NCBI RefSeq assembly: GCF_000009625.1 | Contig: NC_002678.2 | Coordinates: forward strand, 2,108,001-2,172,000 | Source of the DNA: Mesorhizobium japonicum MAFF 303099 | GTDB taxonomy: Bacteria; Pseudomonadota; Alphaproteobacteria; Rhizobiales; Rhizobiaceae | DNA length: 64,000 nt | Direction of reading: 5' to 3' | Shown: one piece after another, positions 44,547 to 55,192 of the stretch | Layout: each line of letters starts with the position of its first letter | Numbering within the stretch: the first letter of the stretch is position 1 | Notes under the pieces: generated by a model | The model's database searches: none | Told to the model about the DNA's origin: nothing | The model's input: only the letters and a program-made list of their open reading frames with translations | Made by a program: the position numbers and the translations under genes

Positions 44547-44696
44547 TTGTGCCTGCCGGAGTTGCTCGGGGCGCGGCACTCGGCAAGGTTCTTTGAACTG
44601 ACCAGGCCAAGTTGCATCTGAAAAGATCAAGCGAAGAGGTGACCGTCCGCAGGCTGGGATAGACCAGTGGGGGTGACGGGAGCCTGCTCGAAAACT

Positions 44697-45056
44697 TTAA
44701 AACAGCCGCCCGCCGTCCGGCACTTTGCGCTCGATTGCCCCCAGCACCACCGCGCCCTCCTCGTCGGGAAAACCAAGCGTCAGCACTTCCGACATGAACG
44801 GGCCGATCTGGCGCGGCGGAAAATTGACCACGGCGAAGACCTGCCGGCCGACCAGCGTTTCCGGCGTATAATATTTGGTGATCTGCGCCGACGACTTCTT
44901 GATACCGATGCCGGGTCCGAAATCGATCTTCAGCTTGAAGGCAGGCTTGCGCGCCTCCGGAAACGGTTCGGCCTCGACGATCGTGCCGGCGCGGATGTCG
45001 ACACGATCGAAATCGGCAAAACTGATTTCAGGTTTACGCTCGCTGCTTGCACTCAT
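44697..45056 (-). CDS. CsaA-like tRNA-binding-domain protein
   Basis: 119 residues from the ATG at 45056. The OB-fold opens with [23 protein letters not shown] and ends with [31 protein letters not shown], typical of stand-alone CsaA/YgjH-type tRNA-binding domains. CsaA forms dimers and has chaperone-like activity with protein-export roles. It begins 8 bp after the YbjN-domain gene stop, so both form an operon. Confidence 0.92.
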   Translation of the reverse strand: MSASSERKPEISFADFDRVDIRAGTIVEAEPFPEARKPAFKLKIDFGPGIGIKKSSAQITKYYTPETLVGRQVFAVVNFPPRQIGPFMSEVLTLGFPDEEGAVVLGAIERKVPDGGRLF

Positions 45057-45064
45057 TTGCCGCT

Positions 45065-45565
45065 CTAGGCGTTGCCGTAGGTCTCGAACAGCACGCCGGC
45101 CAGCGCGTCCTTGGCCGAGGTTCCCGACCAGACGACGAACTGGAAAGCCTGGAAATAGCATTCGCAGGCTTCCAGCGCCGAGGACAGAAGCACCTCGACC
45201 TGCTGGCTCGACGGTTCGACGCCGCCTGCCAGCAGCAGCGACTGGCGGAACATGATCGCACCCTCCTGCTCCCAGAGGTCGAAATGGCCGAACAGCATCT
45301 GCTCGTTGATCAGCGACAACAGTCGCATCACTTCCAGCGCGCGGGTCTCCGGCACCTTGATGTCGAAGGCGCAGGCCAGATGCAACGCCTCGAAATCCTC
45401 CATCCAGGAGAAGGAGACGTGATAGTCGGTCCAGCTGCCTGCGACCGAGATCGAAATTTCATCGTCACCGGCCCGTTCGAAGGACCAGTCATTGTTGTGG
45501 GCCACCTGCTCGATAACATCCACCGGATGGATTTCGCGGGAGAATTCGAGTTCGAGAAGTTCCAT
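45065..45565 (-). CDS. YbjN domain-containing protein
   Basis: 166 residues from the ATG at 45565. The sequence shows the YbjN/T3SS-chaperone-like fold: [31 protein letters not shown], then [31 protein letters not shown] and [20 protein letters not shown]. coli YbjN influences motility, stress and surface traits; its mechanism is unresolved. First gene of a two-gene operon with the CsaA-like protein. Confidence 0.9.
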   Translation of the reverse strand: MELLELEFSREIHPVDVIEQVAHNNDWSFERAGDDEISISVAGSWTDYHVSFSWMEDFEALHLACAFDIKVPETRALEVMRLLSLINEQMLFGHFDLWEQEGAIMFRQSLLLAGGVEPSSQQVEVLLSSALEACECYFQAFQFVVWSGTSAKDALAGVLFETYGNA

Positions 45566-45888
45566 GGAATGCTTCCTGTCGTTCTGAGGAGCGCCGCCAC
45601 ACGCTCCGCGGGAGGGCACACACAACGAACAATCTGATCTAGAACTCGGACGGCCAGGACTTCTCGACGCAAAGACCCCAGACCGGACCCCACCGCCCGG
45701 CCGCATGACCCTGCTCCGAATCATGCAACAAATTCAGTCTATTGATCGGGAGTCGCGTGAACAGCCCAATTTTTCGCACTGCGTCATTCGCATGTGGAAA
45801 GGCGCTGTCACAAAGATTCATGCAATGCCGTTAAGCGATTCACGGCAAAGCGATTTTCAGGATCGGACTATGTGGAAAAGTTTAACGA
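45566..45888. other. Intergenic region with no gene seen
   Basis: 323 bases downstream of ubiK and upstream of the YbjN gene, both on the minus strand. The right end is AT-rich. No RNA gene, repeat or clear promoter was found; the YbjN promoter must lie in the left part. Confidence 0.45.
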
Positions 45889-46191
45889 TTATTTTTTTGC
45901 GCGGGGCTTCGCCGCCGCCGCTGGTGCGGCATCACCGGCGAGTTCGGCGAGCTTGGCCTCGAGCGCTTCGATGCGGGCGGCAAGCTTGGCATTCTCGTCG
46001 CGGGCCTTGGCGGCCATCTCGCGCGCGGCCTCGAATTCCTCCCGCTGCACCACGTCCATCGAATTGAGGATGCGCTCCGCCTGCCCTTTGAAGGCGGTCT
46101 CCACCTCGCGGCGGACGCCTTGCGCGGCACCCGCGGCATCGGTCATCAGCTTGGCGAATTCATCGAGAATGCGGTTCGGTCCGGTCGACAT
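45889..46191 (-). CDS. UbiK/BMFP-type accessory factor
   Basis: 100 residues from the ATG at 46191. RILDEFAKLMTDAAGAAQG is followed by an amphipathic helix and a long coiled coil (about 45-87: VQREEFEAAREMAAKARDEN, KLAARIEALEAKLAEL) and an Ala/Lys-rich tail. This matches the BMFP (Brucella membrane fusogenic protein)/UbiK family. UbiK assists ubiquinone biosynthesis and binds lipids; BMFP is membrane-fusogenic in vitro. Monocistronic. Confidence 0.9.
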   Translation of the reverse strand: MSTGPNRILDEFAKLMTDAAGAAQGVRREVETAFKGQAERILNSMDVVQREEFEAAREMAAKARDENAKLAARIEALEAKLAELAGDAAPAAAAKPRAKK

Positions 46192-46406
46192 GGCAAATCC
46201 TCGCTTTGCTCGAAATGACGTAGTGGCGCGGAACGCCGAATGCAAGAACGTTCAGGGCTGGTGCGCCCTCTGCGTTGCTATGGCGCATGGCGATGCCATG
46301 CCTGCGCCAAGCTTTCAAATGGCCCCAAGCTGTACTTGAGGACGTCAAATCGCCTACTGTGTGGTCATCACGCAGTGCTGCAGCACGCTCCAGTCAGGAT
46401 CACCCA

Positions 46407-46640
46407 ATGGCAACGCCCCCGCGCCGACCGACAAATCCGTTCGCGGCCGCCGAAGCGGCCTTCAAGCCGGTCAAGAAACCGGCAGCGCCAGTTCGCGAAC
46501 CCTCGACCGCCCCGAATGTCCGCGAACTTGTCTCGATCCGGATCGACCGGGCCGTGCTCGATCATTTCCAGGAAGACGGTCCCGGCTGGCAGGACAGGAT
46601 CAACGACGCATTGCGGCAGTGGCTGGCCGCCAAGGGTTGA
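46407..46640 (+). CDS. BrnA-type antitoxin domain protein without adjacent toxin
   Basis: 77 residues from the ATG at 46407. A Pro/Ala-rich N-terminus leads to a ribbon-helix-helix-like module, ELVSIRIDRAVLDHF, then DGPGWQDRINDALRQWLA, the BrnA antitoxin signature. BrnA normally represses and neutralises BrnT RNase encoded just upstream. No BrnT-like ORF is present on either side, so it is an orphan that may act as a DNA-binding protein. Confidence 0.8.
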   Translation: MATPPRRPTNPFAAAEAAFKPVKKPAAPVREPSTAPNVRELVSIRIDRAVLDHFQEDGPGWQDRINDALRQWLAAKG

Positions 46641-46774
46641 ACTCACCACCCACGGCGCGACGGCCCGCAAGAGTGATCCGTCGCGACGCTTGACGGCGGC
46701 CGGCTTGCCTTGACCCTGCCAAAACCCTGCCGCATGGTCCGCGCCCGAATGCGACCGCAACCGAGAGCTCCCCG

Positions 46775-47635
46775 TTGAACGAATATTTCCTGCTGCCGCT
46801 GGCCTCGCTGCCCTTCCCCAACATCAACCCGATCCTCATCCAGATCGGGCCGCTGGCGGTGCACTGGTACGGCGTCGGCTACATCGTCGGCATCCTGTTT
46901 GCCTGGTGGTATGCCAAGCGGCTTGCCGCCAACCCGAAGCTGTGGCCCGACGGCATCCTGCCAATGAAGCTGGAGGACCTCGACGATTTCATTGTCTGGG
47001 CGGCCATCGGCGTCGTGCTCGGCGGCCGCACCGGCTATGTGCTGTTCTATGATCTGCCGCGCTACATCGCGCATCCGCTCGACATCTTCGCCGTCTGGCA
47101 AGGCGGCATGTCGTTCCATGGCGGCCTGCTTGGGGTCATCCTTGCCATGACGCTGTTTTCCATCAAGCGCGGTATACGCACCTGGTCGCTGTTCGATGTC
47201 GTGGCCGCCGGCGTGCCGGTTGGGCTCGGCCTGGTGCGCGTCGCCAACTTCATCAATTCCGAGCTCTGGGGCCGGCCGACGGACGTACCCTGGGCAATAG
47301 AATTCCCCAATGGCGGACCGTTTACCCGCCATCCGAGCCAGCTCTACGAGGCCTTGCTCGAAGGCCTGGTGCTGTTTGTCGTGCTGCGCATCCTCACCCA
47401 TTCGCGCCTCAAACTGAAGACGCCGCGCTTCGTCGGCGGCGCTTTCATCTGCGGCTACGGCCTGTCGCGCATCTTCGTCGAGTTCTTCCGCGAGCCCGAC
47501 CAGCAGCTCGGCTACCTCCTCGGCACCAACTGGCTGACCATGGGCATGATCCTGTCGACGCCGATGGTGCTGGCCGGCATCTGGGCGATGGCGACGGCCA
47601 AGCCGGTGAAGCAAGCGCAGCCGCAGGCGACATGA
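46775..47635 (+). CDS. lgt: Prolipoprotein diacylglyceryl transferase
   Basis: 286 residues from a TTG (46775), the only start that keeps the conserved N-terminus. Seven or so membrane helices; FHGGLLGVI, the Lgt signature [18 protein letters not shown], then [13 protein letters not shown] and the terminal [15 protein letters not shown] are diagnostic. It adds diacylglycerol to the lipobox Cys of prolipoproteins, such as the Kazal and other lipoproteins in this window. The stop overlaps midA (ATGA). Confidence 0.96.
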   Translation: MNEYFLLPLASLPFPNINPILIQIGPLAVHWYGVGYIVGILFAWWYAKRLAANPKLWPDGILPMKLEDLDDFIVWAAIGVVLGGRTGYVLFYDLPRYIAHPLDIFAVWQGGMSFHGGLLGVILAMTLFSIKRGIRTWSLFDVVAAGVPVGLGLVRVANFINSELWGRPTDVPWAIEFPNGGPFTRHPSQLYEALLEGLVLFVVLRILTHSRLKLKTPRFVGGAFICGYGLSRIFVEFFREPDQQLGYLLGTNWLTMGMILSTPMVLAGIWAMATAKPVKQAQPQAT

Positions 47636-48720
47636 CGCGGCTGAAGACCCGAATCGTCGATCTGATCGATGCGCTGGGCCCCCTTCCCGTCAACGAATAC
47701 ATGGCGATGTGCCTGTTCGACCCCGCGGACGGCTACTACACGACACGCGAGCCCTTCGGCGCCGCCGGCGACTTCGTCACCGCGCCAGAGATCAGCCAGA
47801 TGTTCGGCGAACTCGTCGCGGTCTGGCTCTACCAGGCCTGGGCTGCGATTGCCCGGCCGATGCCAGTCACCATCGCCGAGATCGGTCCGGGCCGCGGCAC
47901 GCTGATGAAGGACATGCTGCGCACCCTGTCGCGGCTCGACCCGGCCCTGGCCAATGGCGCCGTCTTCGCCATGATCGAGACCAGTCCGCGCCTGGCCGAA
48001 ATCCAGAAGCAGACGCTGGGCGCGACACCTTTCGCAGTTCGTTGGCACGAAACCATCGAGACACTGCCCGATCAGCCGCTTCTCATCGTCGGCAACGAAT
48101 TGTTCGACGCCGTGCCGATCCGCCAGTTCGTCCGCACGGCCACCGGTTGGCGCGAGCGCATGGTCAGCCTCGACGACAAGGACGAGTTGCGCTTCTTCGC
48201 CGGCGCCGGCTCGATCGACCCAACCCTATTGCCACTCGACGCCGCTGAAGCGCCGCAGGGCGCGATCGTCGAAGTGGCACCGGCTCGCGCCGCCCTGATG
48301 GCCGCCATTGCCGGGCGCATGGCCCGAAACGGCGGCGCCGGCCTGTTTCTCGACTATGGTCATCTGCAGCCAGGTGTCGGCGACACGCTACAGGCCTTGC
48401 GCCGACACAATCACGAAGATGTGCTGGCCAATCCCGGCGAAGCCGATCTCACCTCGCATGTCGATTTCGCCGCCCTTGCCGCCACCGTGCGCGCGCATGG
48501 CCTCGACGTCCATCTGTCGACGCAAGGCAGTTTCCTGCTCGGCATGGGCATTCTCGAGCGTGCCGGCCGGCTTGGCGCCGATGGCGACCAGGCGGCCCGC
48601 GACAAGATCACCGGCGAGGTCGAGCGTCTTGCTGGCCCGCAGGCCATGGGAGAACTGTTCAAGGTGCTTGCCGTCCTGCCGCGCGGCGTGCCGATCCGGC
48701 CCTTCGCGACGGCGGATTGA
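47632..48720 (+). CDS. MidA/NDUFAF7-type SAM-dependent methyltransferase
   Basis: 362 residues, ATGA-overlapping lgt. The opening [33 protein letters not shown] and the SAM motif [16 protein letters not shown] are hallmarks of the DUF185/MidA family; ALLIVGN-type segment reads [15 protein letters not shown]. Mitochondrial NDUFAF7 symmetrically dimethylates an Arg of complex I NDUFS2; the bacterial counterpart is thought to act likewise. Usually located with lgt and pgeF in Rhizobiales, as here. Confidence 0.93.
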   Translation: MTRLKTRIVDLIDALGPLPVNEYMAMCLFDPADGYYTTREPFGAAGDFVTAPEISQMFGELVAVWLYQAWAAIARPMPVTIAEIGPGRGTLMKDMLRTLSRLDPALANGAVFAMIETSPRLAEIQKQTLGATPFAVRWHETIETLPDQPLLIVGNELFDAVPIRQFVRTATGWRERMVSLDDKDELRFFAGAGSIDPTLLPLDAAEAPQGAIVEVAPARAALMAAIAGRMARNGGAGLFLDYGHLQPGVGDTLQALRRHNHEDVLANPGEADLTSHVDFAALAATVRAHGLDVHLSTQGSFLLGMGILERAGRLGADGDQAARDKITGEVERLAGPQAMGELFKVLAVLPRGVPIRPFATAD

Positions 48721-48836
48721 CTTTTCACCGCTGCCCCTCCCAATCTCCCGTCCGGTAGAAGAGCGGGCGAACCGCCGGCCGCCTCGCTTCCGGACTTTTT
48801 CTTGACGAAACCGCCCACACGGACAACAACGCCCGC

Positions 48837-49631
48837 ATGCTGAATCAGACCAAACCGGATCCCGTTCGGTCGCCGCTGCTGGACAAGGCGCAGGCGCAAG
48901 GCATCCGCCATGGCTATTTCACCCGCACGGGTGGCGTCTCGACGGGCATCTATCAGGGCCTCAACATCGGCACCGGGTCGGATGATGACAAGGCGCTGGT
49001 GGCCGAGAATCGCGCCCGTGTCGCCGCCTGGATGGGCGTGCCGGCGAACCATCTGCTAACCGCATGGCAGATCCATTCGCCCGACGTCATCGTCGCCAGG
49101 GAACCCTTTGCCGGCGAACGGCCCAAGGCCGATGCCATCGTCACCGACCGTCCGGGCATCGCCATCGGCGCCTCGACCGCCGACTGTGGCCCGGTGCTGT
49201 TTGCCGATTCCGGCGCGCGCATCATCGGCGCGGCGCATGCCGGCTGGAAAGGCGCTTTTACGGGCGTGCTGGAGAACACAGTTGCCGCCATGGAAAGCCT
49301 GGGCGCCCGGCGCGAAAACATCGTCGCCGTGCTCGGCCCCTCGATCGGCCCCGCCAATTATGAAGTAGGGCCGGAATTCGTTGCCCGCTTCGTCGAGGCC
49401 GACGCGGAGAACATCGGCTATTTCGCGCCCTCCGCCACATCAGGCCATGCCATGTTCGACCTCAACCGTTACACGGTCGACCGGCTTGTCAGGGCAGGAG
49501 TGACCGCTGAAGGCCTCGGCCGCTGCACCTATGCCGAGGAAGATCTGTTTTACTCCTACCGGCGCACCACGCACCGCGGGGAATCCGATTACGGCCGGCA
49601 GGTTTCGGCCATCGTTTTGGAGAGTGAATAA
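48837..49631 (+). CDS. pgeF: Peptidoglycan editing factor PgeF (YfiH family)
   Basis: 264 residues. Zn-site motifs: His in WQIHSPDV, Cys in STADCGPVLFAD and His in GAAHAGWKGAFTGVLENTV, then GPSIGPANYEVG. PgeF hydrolyses mispaired peptidoglycan precursors (UDP-MurNAc-L-Ser), so that L-Ala is used; older annotations call it laccase or polyphenol oxidase. Its stop TAA overlaps the start of the M24 peptidase gene by one base. Confidence 0.94.
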   Translation: MLNQTKPDPVRSPLLDKAQAQGIRHGYFTRTGGVSTGIYQGLNIGTGSDDDKALVAENRARVAAWMGVPANHLLTAWQIHSPDVIVAREPFAGERPKADAIVTDRPGIAIGASTADCGPVLFADSGARIIGAAHAGWKGAFTGVLENTVAAMESLGARRENIVAVLGPSIGPANYEVGPEFVARFVEADAENIGYFAPSATSGHAMFDLNRYTVDRLVRAGVTAEGLGRCTYAEEDLFYSYRRTTHRGESDYGRQVSAIVLESE

Positions 49632-50782
49632 TGGCGCTGCATTTTGAACGATCGGAATTTGACGCGCGGCGCGACCGGCTGATGATCGAGATGGCCGAGA
49701 AGAAGCTCGACGCCATCCTGCTGTTCGCGCAGGAAAGCATGTATTGGCTGACCGGCTACGACACGTTCGGCTTCTGCTTCTTCCAGTGCCTGGTGGTGAA
49801 GGCCGACGGCTCGATGGTGCTTTTGACCCGCTCGGCCGACCTGCGGCAGGCGCGCCACACCTCGATCATCGACAACGTCGTGCTGTGGACCGACCGCAAC
49901 GGCGCCAACCCGGCGGTTGACCTGCGCAATCTGCTCAACGACCTCGACCTGCTCGGCGCCCGCATCGGCGTCGAATACGACACCCATGGCCTGACCGCCT
50001 ACAATGGCCGCCGGCTCGACGAGCAGTTGCAGACCTTCGGCCAGATCGCCGACGCATCCGGCATTGTCGGCCGGCTGCGCCTGTTCAAGAGCCCGGCCGA
50101 GATCGCCAAGGCCGAGAAGGCCGCCAATCTCTCCGACGACGCGCTGGACGCGGCACTGCCGCTGATCAAGCAGGGCGGCGACGAGGCGCTGATCCTGGCC
50201 GCCATGCAGGGCGCGATCTTTGCCGGCGGCGGCGACTATCCGGCCAACGAGTTCATCATCGGTTCGGGCGTCGACGCGCTGCTGTGCCGCTACAAGGCCG
50301 GCCGCCGCAAGCTCACCAAGAACGACCAGCTGACGCTCGAATGGGCCGGTGTCTTCCATCACTACCACGCGCCGATGATGCGCACGGTGTTGACCGGCAA
50401 GGTGTCGAAGCGCCATCAGGAGCTGTTCGATGCCGCGCGTGCCGCCCTTATCGCGGTGGAAAAGGCGATGACGCCGGGCAATACGTTCGGCGATGTCTTC
50501 GACGCCCACGCCCGCACCATGGAGGCGCACGGCCTGACCAAGCACCGGCTGAACGCCTGTGGCTACTCCGTCGGCGCCCGCTTCACGCCGTCCTGGATGG
50601 ACATGCCGATGTTCTACCAGGGCAATCCCGAGCCGATCGCGCCGCACATGACGCTGTTCGCGCACATGATCATCATGGATTCCGAGACCGAGACGGCAAT
50701 GACGCTTGGCCGCACCTACCTGACCACCGAATCCCAGCCGAAGCCGCTTTCCCGCCATGATCTCGACTTGATCGTACAGTGA
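49631..50782 (+). CDS. M24 (creatinase/aminopeptidase P-like) family protein, altered metal site
   Basis: 383 residues with the two-domain M24 layout: N-terminal creatinase-like half (YWLTGYDTFGFCFFQCLVV) and pita-bread C-terminal half. The positions that normally hold the metal ligands read LEWAGVFHHYHAPMMRT, CGYSVGARFTPSWMDMPMFY and HMIIMDSETETAMTLG, so the D-x-G, D and GHG motifs are not conserved. This resembles the ectoine-hydrolase (DoeA/EutD)-like clade, although no ectoine genes are adjacent. Co-translated with pgeF. Confidence 0.85.
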   Translation: MALHFERSEFDARRDRLMIEMAEKKLDAILLFAQESMYWLTGYDTFGFCFFQCLVVKADGSMVLLTRSADLRQARHTSIIDNVVLWTDRNGANPAVDLRNLLNDLDLLGARIGVEYDTHGLTAYNGRRLDEQLQTFGQIADASGIVGRLRLFKSPAEIAKAEKAANLSDDALDAALPLIKQGGDEALILAAMQGAIFAGGGDYPANEFIIGSGVDALLCRYKAGRRKLTKNDQLTLEWAGVFHHYHAPMMRTVLTGKVSKRHQELFDAARAALIAVEKAMTPGNTFGDVFDAHARTMEAHGLTKHRLNACGYSVGARFTPSWMDMPMFYQGNPEPIAPHMTLFAHMIIMDSETETAMTLGRTYLTTESQPKPLSRHDLDLIVQ

Positions 50783-50825
50783 ATCCATAATGGGAGGCGT
50801 TCTTCGCCAAGGAGTTAGAAGGCAA

Positions 50826-51458
50826 ATGAGACGATCGCATGTGACGACCGTGTCATTGCTTGTGGCATTGGCTCTGGCTGCCTGCACCAACGCAAAGGAC
50901 GTTCTCGAACCTTCCGCCATCACCCCGCCGGCGACTTCGGGGCCGGTGGCGCCGGGCAGTACGGCGGCCACGGTTCCCACCCCGTCAACAGCTGCGCCTG
51001 CGACCACCACGGCGGGGGCGCCCGCAACCACCACCACGCCGCTCACCTCAGCCCAAAGTGCTGCCATCCTGTCGAAGACCCGGCTGCAGATCGCGCCGAT
51101 CGTCGGCGCTTCGGTCGATGCCGCGACCCCGCTGACGGCGGAACTGCAGACGCGCGCCAGGCAGCGTGGAATTACGCTTGCCGGCAGCGCCGACCAGACC
51201 GCGACCCATGTGCTGAAGGGTTATTTCTCGGCGATTTCGGAGGGCAAGGACACCACCGTCATCTATGTCTGGGACGTCTACGACCCTTCAGGCAACCGCC
51301 TGCACCGCATCAACGGCCAGATGAAGGCGCCTTCGGTCAATTCCGCCGCCGGCGCGGGCGCCGACAGCTGGAAGGGGGTCTCGCCGGCCACCATGCAGGC
51401 GATCGCCGACCAGACCATCGACCAGTTCGCGGCATTTCTGGGCGGCAAGGCTGGCTAG
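50826..51458 (+). CDS. Lipoprotein of unknown function
   Basis: 210 residues from the ATG at 50826. A type II signal with lipobox LAAC (Cys near residue 20) is followed by a Thr/Pro/Ala-rich flexible linker (to about residue 75) and a C-terminal domain of about 130 residues (RLQIAPIVGASVDAATPLTA, YFSAISEGKDTTVIYVWDVY, MQAIADQTIDQFAAFL). It probably tethers that domain to the outer membrane. No family recognised. Confidence 0.78.
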   Translation: MRRSHVTTVSLLVALALAACTNAKDVLEPSAITPPATSGPVAPGSTAATVPTPSTAAPATTTAGAPATTTTPLTSAQSAAILSKTRLQIAPIVGASVDAATPLTAELQTRARQRGITLAGSADQTATHVLKGYFSAISEGKDTTVIYVWDVYDPSGNRLHRINGQMKAPSVNSAAGAGADSWKGVSPATMQAIADQTIDQFAAFLGGKAG

Positions 51459-51626
51459 CAAGACATGCCTGAGTGTTGCCTCTCGGCGATGGCACCAACC
51501 TTTCTTCAGCTTAGCCGGCGGATTCCCGATCTCGGCGCTTGCAATACCAGCACGGGCCGCTAAAAGCCCGATTAAAAGGTACGGGAGAGTCTGTCAGGCC
51601 TTCCCATCCCCCACCAGGAACGGTGC

Positions 51627-52562
<936 letters not shown>

Positions 52563-52594
52563 ACCTCCGCTATCGACGAGACGTCACCCGGGCG

Positions 52595-52800
52595 GAGCGG
52601 ACGCCCCTGTTCGCGCCTGCGGGCATCCCCGCGGACGTGATCGAGGTTCTCCACAAGGCAGCAGCCGAAGCGCTGCAGGATCCTGATGTGATTGCGCGCA
52701 TGGGCCAATTCAGCGCCTCGATCATGGCCTCCACCCCGGAAGAGCTGGCAACGCATGTGAAGGCTGAACTCGCCAAGTGGGAGCCGATCGTCAAGCCCGA
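52595..52800 (+). pseudogene. Remnant of a TctC/Bug-family tripartite tricarboxylate transporter receptor gene
   Basis: A frame following prs encodes FAPAGIPADVIEVLHKAAAE, then QDPDVIARMGQF, TPEELATHVKAELAKWEPIVK: the C-terminal lobe of a Bug periplasmic binding protein (about 62 codons, 52610-52795). The first 250 residues and the signal peptide are missing and there is no start codon with a ribosome-binding site. It is a left-over of a deletion or insertion event. Confidence 0.75.
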
Positions 52801-52846
52801 GCGGCGTTCAGATGGACTAGGCGTCAACGCGCTCCGGCATTGCTTA

Positions 52847-53725
52847 CTATGGCGCCGGAGCCTCAAGGCGGGGCGGGGCTCGCCTTATGCCTTCGCCATT
52901 GTCTCGCGCGCCGCGCATATAGCCGCGCGGCGACGAGCCCAGCATGCGCTTGAACATGGTGATGAAGGCCGGCACGCTGTCATAGCCGAGATCGAGCGCC
53001 ACCCTGGTGATCGGCTCGCCATCGGCGAGCCGCGGCAGCGCCGCGAACAAGCAGGCCTGCTGGCGCCACGTCGACAGCGACAGGCCGGTCTGGCGCTGGA
53101 AGGCGCGCGTGAAGGAGCGCCGGCTCATGCCGGCGGCATCGGCCCATTCGTCGATCGTCGCATGCGGTGAAGGTGCCGCGACAAAGCGGCGGCAGAGCGC
53201 CGCCAGCCTCGCATCGGACGGAAATGGCAGGCCGAGCGGCCGTTCCGGCAAGGTCGGGATCTCATGCAGCAACAGCTTCATGATCAACCCGCCGCGTCCC
53301 TCCAGCTCGCCGCCTTGCGGCAGTTTCTCCGATTCCACGATCAGGCTGTGCATCAGCTCGGTGACGCCGACGACGCGCAAGCCTTCCGGCAGCCCCGGGA
53401 TTGCGCCCGGCATGACGTAGACCGAGCGCATCGAGACATCGCCCAGCATCTCGACGGAATGCTCGATGCCGGCCGGAATCCACATCGCATGGTCTGGTGG
53501 CACCATCCAGCGCCCATGCCGCGTCGTCACCAGCACCACGCCGACCAGCGCGTGCAGCAACTGGCTGCGCCTGTGGCGGTGTTGCGGCACGTGGTAGCCG
53601 TCGGGATATTCCGTCGGCAACGCCACCGCCGGCCCGGCGACCTCCTCCAGCCATTGCCAGCGGCTCTGGTGCAATTGGCCGAGATCGGCATTGCCGGCGC
53701 GGAAGATTTCCCTGCCATGCGGCAT
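52847..53725 (-). CDS. AraC family transcriptional regulator
   Basis: About 292 residues from the ATG at 53725 (an in-frame start at 53764 is possible). N-terminal cupin half contains YHVPQHRHRRSQLLHA and MVPPDHAMWIPAGIEHSV. The C-terminal AraC domain has two helix-turn-helix units: IDEWADAAGMSRRSFTRAFQRQTGLSLSTWRQQ and ITRVALDLGYDSVPAFITMFKRMLGSSPRGY. It is divergent from the MFS exporter gene, which it probably controls in response to an effector. Confidence 0.92.
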   Translation of the reverse strand: MPHGREIFRAGNADLGQLHQSRWQWLEEVAGPAVALPTEYPDGYHVPQHRHRRSQLLHALVGVVLVTTRHGRWMVPPDHAMWIPAGIEHSVEMLGDVSMRSVYVMPGAIPGLPEGLRVVGVTELMHSLIVESEKLPQGGELEGRGGLIMKLLLHEIPTLPERPLGLPFPSDARLAALCRRFVAAPSPHATIDEWADAAGMSRRSFTRAFQRQTGLSLSTWRQQACLFAALPRLADGEPITRVALDLGYDSVPAFITMFKRMLGSSPRGYMRGARDNGEGIRRAPPRLEAPAP

Positions 53726-53876
53726 CTTGTATGGCCCACTTGCGAAACTATTGGACCAAACCACGAAAGAAGTTGCGCGGCAAGCGGCCTATAAGGCAAC
53801 CGTCCCTAAGGCGGCCGCGGGAGCGTCCGCTAGATTGCCCGCGGGCGTGCCCGCCAAAAAGACCACGGAGCCTGCC

Positions 53877-55118
53877 TTGACCGATACGACAGCCGCCAGC
53901 GTCGCGTCACCAGCGACCGCCAGTCACGCCTCAGCTCAGGCGACGGCCTTCACCGTCATCCTGGCGGTGAGCTTCTGCCATTGCATCAACGACATCATGC
54001 AATCGCTGCTGTCGGCCATTTATCCGCTTCTGAAACAGAATTACGGCCTCGATTTCTGGCAGATTGGCCTGCTGACCTTCACCTTCCAGGTGACGGCGTC
54101 CTTGCTGCAGCCGGTGATCGGCATGATCACCGACAAGCGGCCGATGCCCTATTCCCTGCCCTACGGCATGGCCTCGTCTCTGATCGGCCTGGTCGTGCTG
54201 GCCTACGCCGGGCACTATTATCTGCTGCTGATCGGCGCCTCGCTGATCGGCATCGGCTCGGCGATCTTCCATCCCGAATCCTCGCGCATCGCGCGCTTTG
54301 CTTCCGGCGGCCGGTTTGGCCTGGCGCAGTCGCTGTTCCAGGTCGGCGGCAATTTCGGCCAGTCCATGGGGCCGCTGCTGGCCGCCTTCATCGTCGTGCC
54401 GTTTGGCCAGACCAGCATCGCCTGGTTCGCCGTCGGCTCGCTGATCGGCATCGTCGTTTTGTGGCAGGTCGGCGGCTGGTACAGTCGCCTGCGCGCCGCG
54501 CAAGGCACCCGCAAGGCGGTAAGCTTCGTCTCGCCCTTCCCGCGCCGCAAAGTCATGAGCGCGCTGATCGTACTGACGCTGCTGGTGCTGAGCAAGAACG
54601 CCTACATCGCCAGCCTCGCCAGCTACTACACCTTCTACTCCATCCATAAATTCGGGGTGTCCGTGCAGATGAGCCAGGTGATGCTGTTCCTGTTCCTCGG
54701 CGCCTCGGCGCTGGGCATCCTGCTCGGCGGGCCGTTCGGCGACCGCTACGGACAGAAAGCGATGATCTGGTTCTCGATCGTCGGCGTGCTGCCCTTCACG
54801 CTGGCGCTGCCCTACGCCAATCTGGAATGGACGATGGTGCTGACCGTGCTGATCGGGCTGATCCTGTCGTCGGCCTTCTCCAACATCGTCGTCTTCGCGC
54901 AGGAACTGGTGCCGGGCCGCGTCGGCATGATCGCCGGCATCTTCTTCGGCTTCGCCTTCGGCATGGGCGGCATCGCGGCGGCCGTGCTCGGCGTCGTCGC
55001 CGACATGAAGGGCATCGATTTCGTCTTCCAGGTCTGCTCGTATCTGCCGCTCCTGGGCCTGCTGACGGTATTCCTGCCCAACATGAAGGAAGCACGGAAG
55101 GCGCAGGCTGTGGCCTAA
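53877..55118 (+). CDS. MFS transporter, fosmidomycin-resistance type
   Basis: 413 residues from a TTG at 53877, which has GGAG 6-7 nt upstream and leaves a 150-bp promoter region facing the AraC gene; a longer frame from 53691 would overlap that gene. Twelve hydrophobic helices: SFCHCINDIMQSLLSAIYPLL, FTFQVTASLLQPVIGMITDKRP (MFS motif A), SLFQVGGNFGQSMGPLLAA, and LGGPFGDRYGQK as the second motif A. The family exports fosmidomycin and other small molecules. Residues 1-25 form a cytoplasmic tail. Confidence 0.9.
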   Translation: MTDTTAASVASPATASHASAQATAFTVILAVSFCHCINDIMQSLLSAIYPLLKQNYGLDFWQIGLLTFTFQVTASLLQPVIGMITDKRPMPYSLPYGMASSLIGLVVLAYAGHYYLLLIGASLIGIGSAIFHPESSRIARFASGGRFGLAQSLFQVGGNFGQSMGPLLAAFIVVPFGQTSIAWFAVGSLIGIVVLWQVGGWYSRLRAAQGTRKAVSFVSPFPRRKVMSALIVLTLLVLSKNAYIASLASYYTFYSIHKFGVSVQMSQVMLFLFLGASALGILLGGPFGDRYGQKAMIWFSIVGVLPFTLALPYANLEWTMVLTVLIGLILSSAFSNIVVFAQELVPGRVGMIAGIFFGFAFGMGGIAAAVLGVVADMKGIDFVFQVCSYLPLLGLLTVFLPNMKEARKAQAVA

Positions 55119-55144
55119 ACGCGGCGGATCGGAATTCAAATGAA

Positions 55145-55173
55145 AAGGCCCCCGCCGGATGGGCGCGGGCCTT
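55145..55173. terminator. Hairpin between convergent MFS and hydrolase genes
   Basis: AAGGCCCCCGC (55145-55155) pairs with GCGCGGGCCTT (55163-55173) with one mismatch; A residues precede it on the left, so the minus-strand transcript gets a T-rich tail. It ends the hydrolase transcript and possibly the MFS transcript. Confidence 0.7.
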
Positions 55174-55192
55174 GCCTATACCGCGGAAGGCT

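Noticed and set aside
49589..51067. 492-codon minus-strand ORF opposite the M24 gene
   Set aside because: Shadow of GC-biased codons, no recognisable family.
53691..53876. Longer start for the MFS exporter
   Set aside because: It would overlap the divergent AraC gene; the added residues are low complexity and the TTG at 53877 has a good ribosome-binding site.
53931..55139. 402-codon minus-strand ORF opposite the MFS gene
   Set aside because: His/Gln/Asp/Arg-rich shadow of hydrophobic transporter codons.
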